Shown one piece after another: positions 6,199 to 7,135 of a DNA stretch of 7,135 nt (the stretch's first letter is position 1; every line of letters starts with the position of its first letter). Source of the DNA: Cellulomonas sp. (GTDB taxonomy: Bacteria; Actinomycetota; Actinomycetes; Actinomycetales; Cellulomonadaceae); assembly GCA_031178805.1 (NCBI GenBank), contig JAPSIJ010000108.1, positions 1-7,135 on the forward strand. Reading direction: 5' to 3'. A program made the translations under genes and the position numbers. A model generated the notes under the pieces. It did no database searches. It was not told the DNA's origin and saw only the letters and a program-made list of their open reading frames with translations.

Positions 6199-7135
6199 GT
6201 GGCCCGCGTGCTGCACCTGACCGGCCCGGTCGTCCTGGACGACGACCGGGTGGTCGGCGAGGCGTGGGTCGTCGGCGGGCGGCTCACGCTGTCCCGGCCG
6301 ACGGCGCCCGGCGCGGACGTCACCACGGTCGGCGGGTGGGTGCTGCCCGGCCTGGTGGACGTGCACTGCCACATCGGCCTGGCGGCCGAGGGAGCCGTGG
6401 ACCGCGCCACCGCGGAGGCCCAGGCCGTCGCCGACCGGGACTCCGGCGTGCTGCTGGTCCGCGACGCCGGATCCCCGGCCGACACCGCGTGGGTGCACGA
6501 CCGCCCCGACCTGCCGCGGCTGATCCGCGCCGGGCGGCACCTGGCGCGCCCCCGCCGGTACCTGCGGCACTACGGGCGCGAGCTCGACCGGGTCGACGGG
6601 CTCCCCGCCGCGGTCGCCGAGGAGGCCGCGCGCGGCGACGGCTGGGTCAAGCTCGTCGCCGACTGGATCGACCGCGACCTCGGCCCCGAGGGCGACCTGC
6701 GGCCGCTGTGGCCCGACGACCTGCTCGCCGAGGCCGTCGCCACCGCGCACGCCGCCGGCGCCCGCGTCACGGCGCACACCTTCGCCGGGGAGGCACTCGA
6801 CGGCCTGCTCGACGCCGGCGTCGACTGCCTGGAGCACGCGACCGGAGCGCAGGACCGGCACATCGCGCGGATCGCGGCCGCCGGCATCCCCGTCACCGCG
6901 ACGCTGCTGCAGGTCGCGCAGTTCGGTGCGATCGCCGACCGGGCGGGGCGGTACCCCGTGTACGCCGAGCGGATGCGGCGGATGCACCGGCGCCGGTACG
7001 CGCACGTCCGGGACCTGCACGACGCGGGCGTGCCGCTGCTGGTCGGCACCGACGCGGGCGGCACCATCGCGCACGGCCGGATCGCCGACGAGGCCGCCGA
7101 GCTGGTCGCCGCGGGCCTGCCGGCCCGCGAGGTCG
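6199..7135 (+). CDS. Amidohydrolase-family metal-dependent hydrolase (3' end outside window)
   Basis: This is the first 312 residues of an amidohydrolase-superfamily enzyme, resembling the imidazolonepropionase/prolidase-like group; the substrate cannot be told. A small N-terminal beta domain (about 1-50) ends in WVLPGLVDVHCHIG, where H56 and H58 form the HxH metal site. Further ligands expected of the fold are visible in order: K151 (in WVKLVAD, possibly a carboxylated bridging lysine), H193 (in TAHTFAGE), H213 (in CLEHATG) and D285 (in LVGTDAGG). This set suggests a binuclear, subtype-I-like centre. No signal peptide is seen, so it is probably cytosolic. The frame stays open to the end of the window, where about the last quarter of a typical protein would follow. 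The GTG start is supported by a strong Shine-Dalgarno. The 25-base gap to ffh suggests co-transcription, but no functional link to SRP is evident. Confidence 0.88.
   Translation, partial: MARVLHLTGPVVLDDDRVVGEAWVVGGRLTLSRPTAPGADVTTVGGWVLPGLVDVHCHIGLAAEGAVDRATAEAQAVADRDSGVLLVRDAGSPADTAWVHDRPDLPRLIRAGRHLARPRRYLRHYGRELDRVDGLPAAVAEEAARGDGWVKLVADWIDRDLGPEGDLRPLWPDDLLAEAVATAHAAGARVTAHTFAGEALDGLLDAGVDCLEHATGAQDRHIARIAAAGIPVTATLLQVAQFGAIADRAGRYPVYAERMRRMHRRRYAHVRDLHDAGVPLLVGTDAGGTIAHGRIADEAAELVAAGLPAREV

Noticed and set aside
2205..6485. Open minus-strand frame of about 1,400 codons opposite glnK, glnD and ffh
   Set aside because: It runs antisense across four well-supported genes and its translation is Arg/Gly/Ala/Val-rich low complexity with no domain. 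Long stop-free antisense frames are expected at this GC content.
5974..7074. Minus-strand frame opposite the ffh 3' end and the amidohydrolase gene
   Set aside because: The plus-strand frame carries an ordered set of metal-binding motifs and a strong ribosome site; the antisense translation is low-complexity.

Overview
The window is very GC-rich (about three quarters G+C by eye) with almost all third codon positions G or C, uses GTG as well as ATG starts, and ends its complete genes with TGA. Together with the protein sequences and the gene order, this points to a chromosomal segment of an actinobacterium. A Micrococcales-type organism (Cellulomonas-like) is my best guess from protein style, but genus cannot be fixed without a search. 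No insertion sequences, tRNA or rRNA genes, CRISPR arrays or phage genes were found; this is an ordinary core-genome region.

Layout, all on the + strand: the 3' part of ftsY (1-960); a 162-base intergenic region (961-1122) with a candidate GlnR operator and two inverted repeats; amtB (1123-2430); glnK (2427-2768, overlapping amtB by ATGA); glnD (2769-4535, its ATG directly abutting the glnK TGA in the same frame); ffh (4563-6173, GTG start); and the 5' part of an amidohydrolase gene (6199 to the window end, GTG start). No gene-free stretch reaches 300 bases.

The genes form two themes. FtsY and Ffh are the two GTPases of the signal recognition particle pathway, which delivers nascent membrane proteins to the translocon. 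Between them lies a nitrogen-sensing module: AmtB imports ammonium, GlnK is the PII protein that senses 2-oxoglutarate/ATP/ADP and can plug AmtB, and GlnD is the nucleotidyltransferase/hydrolase that modifies GlnK on its T-loop tyrosine. As I recall, the same ftsY / amtB-glnK-glnD / ffh order occurs in Streptomyces and other actinobacteria.

Most worth a second look: (1) a perfect 16-bp inverted repeat, extendable to 18 bp, starting 15 nt after the glnK stop and lying inside the first codons of glnD; (2) a GlnD of only 588 residues that ends right after its HD domain, so the C-terminal ACT glutamine-sensing domains are absent, with no room before ffh for a broken remnant; (3) a four-block, 11-bp-periodic GlnR-like operator upstream of amtB. 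I see no wholly new system here; these are unusual details in a conserved locus.
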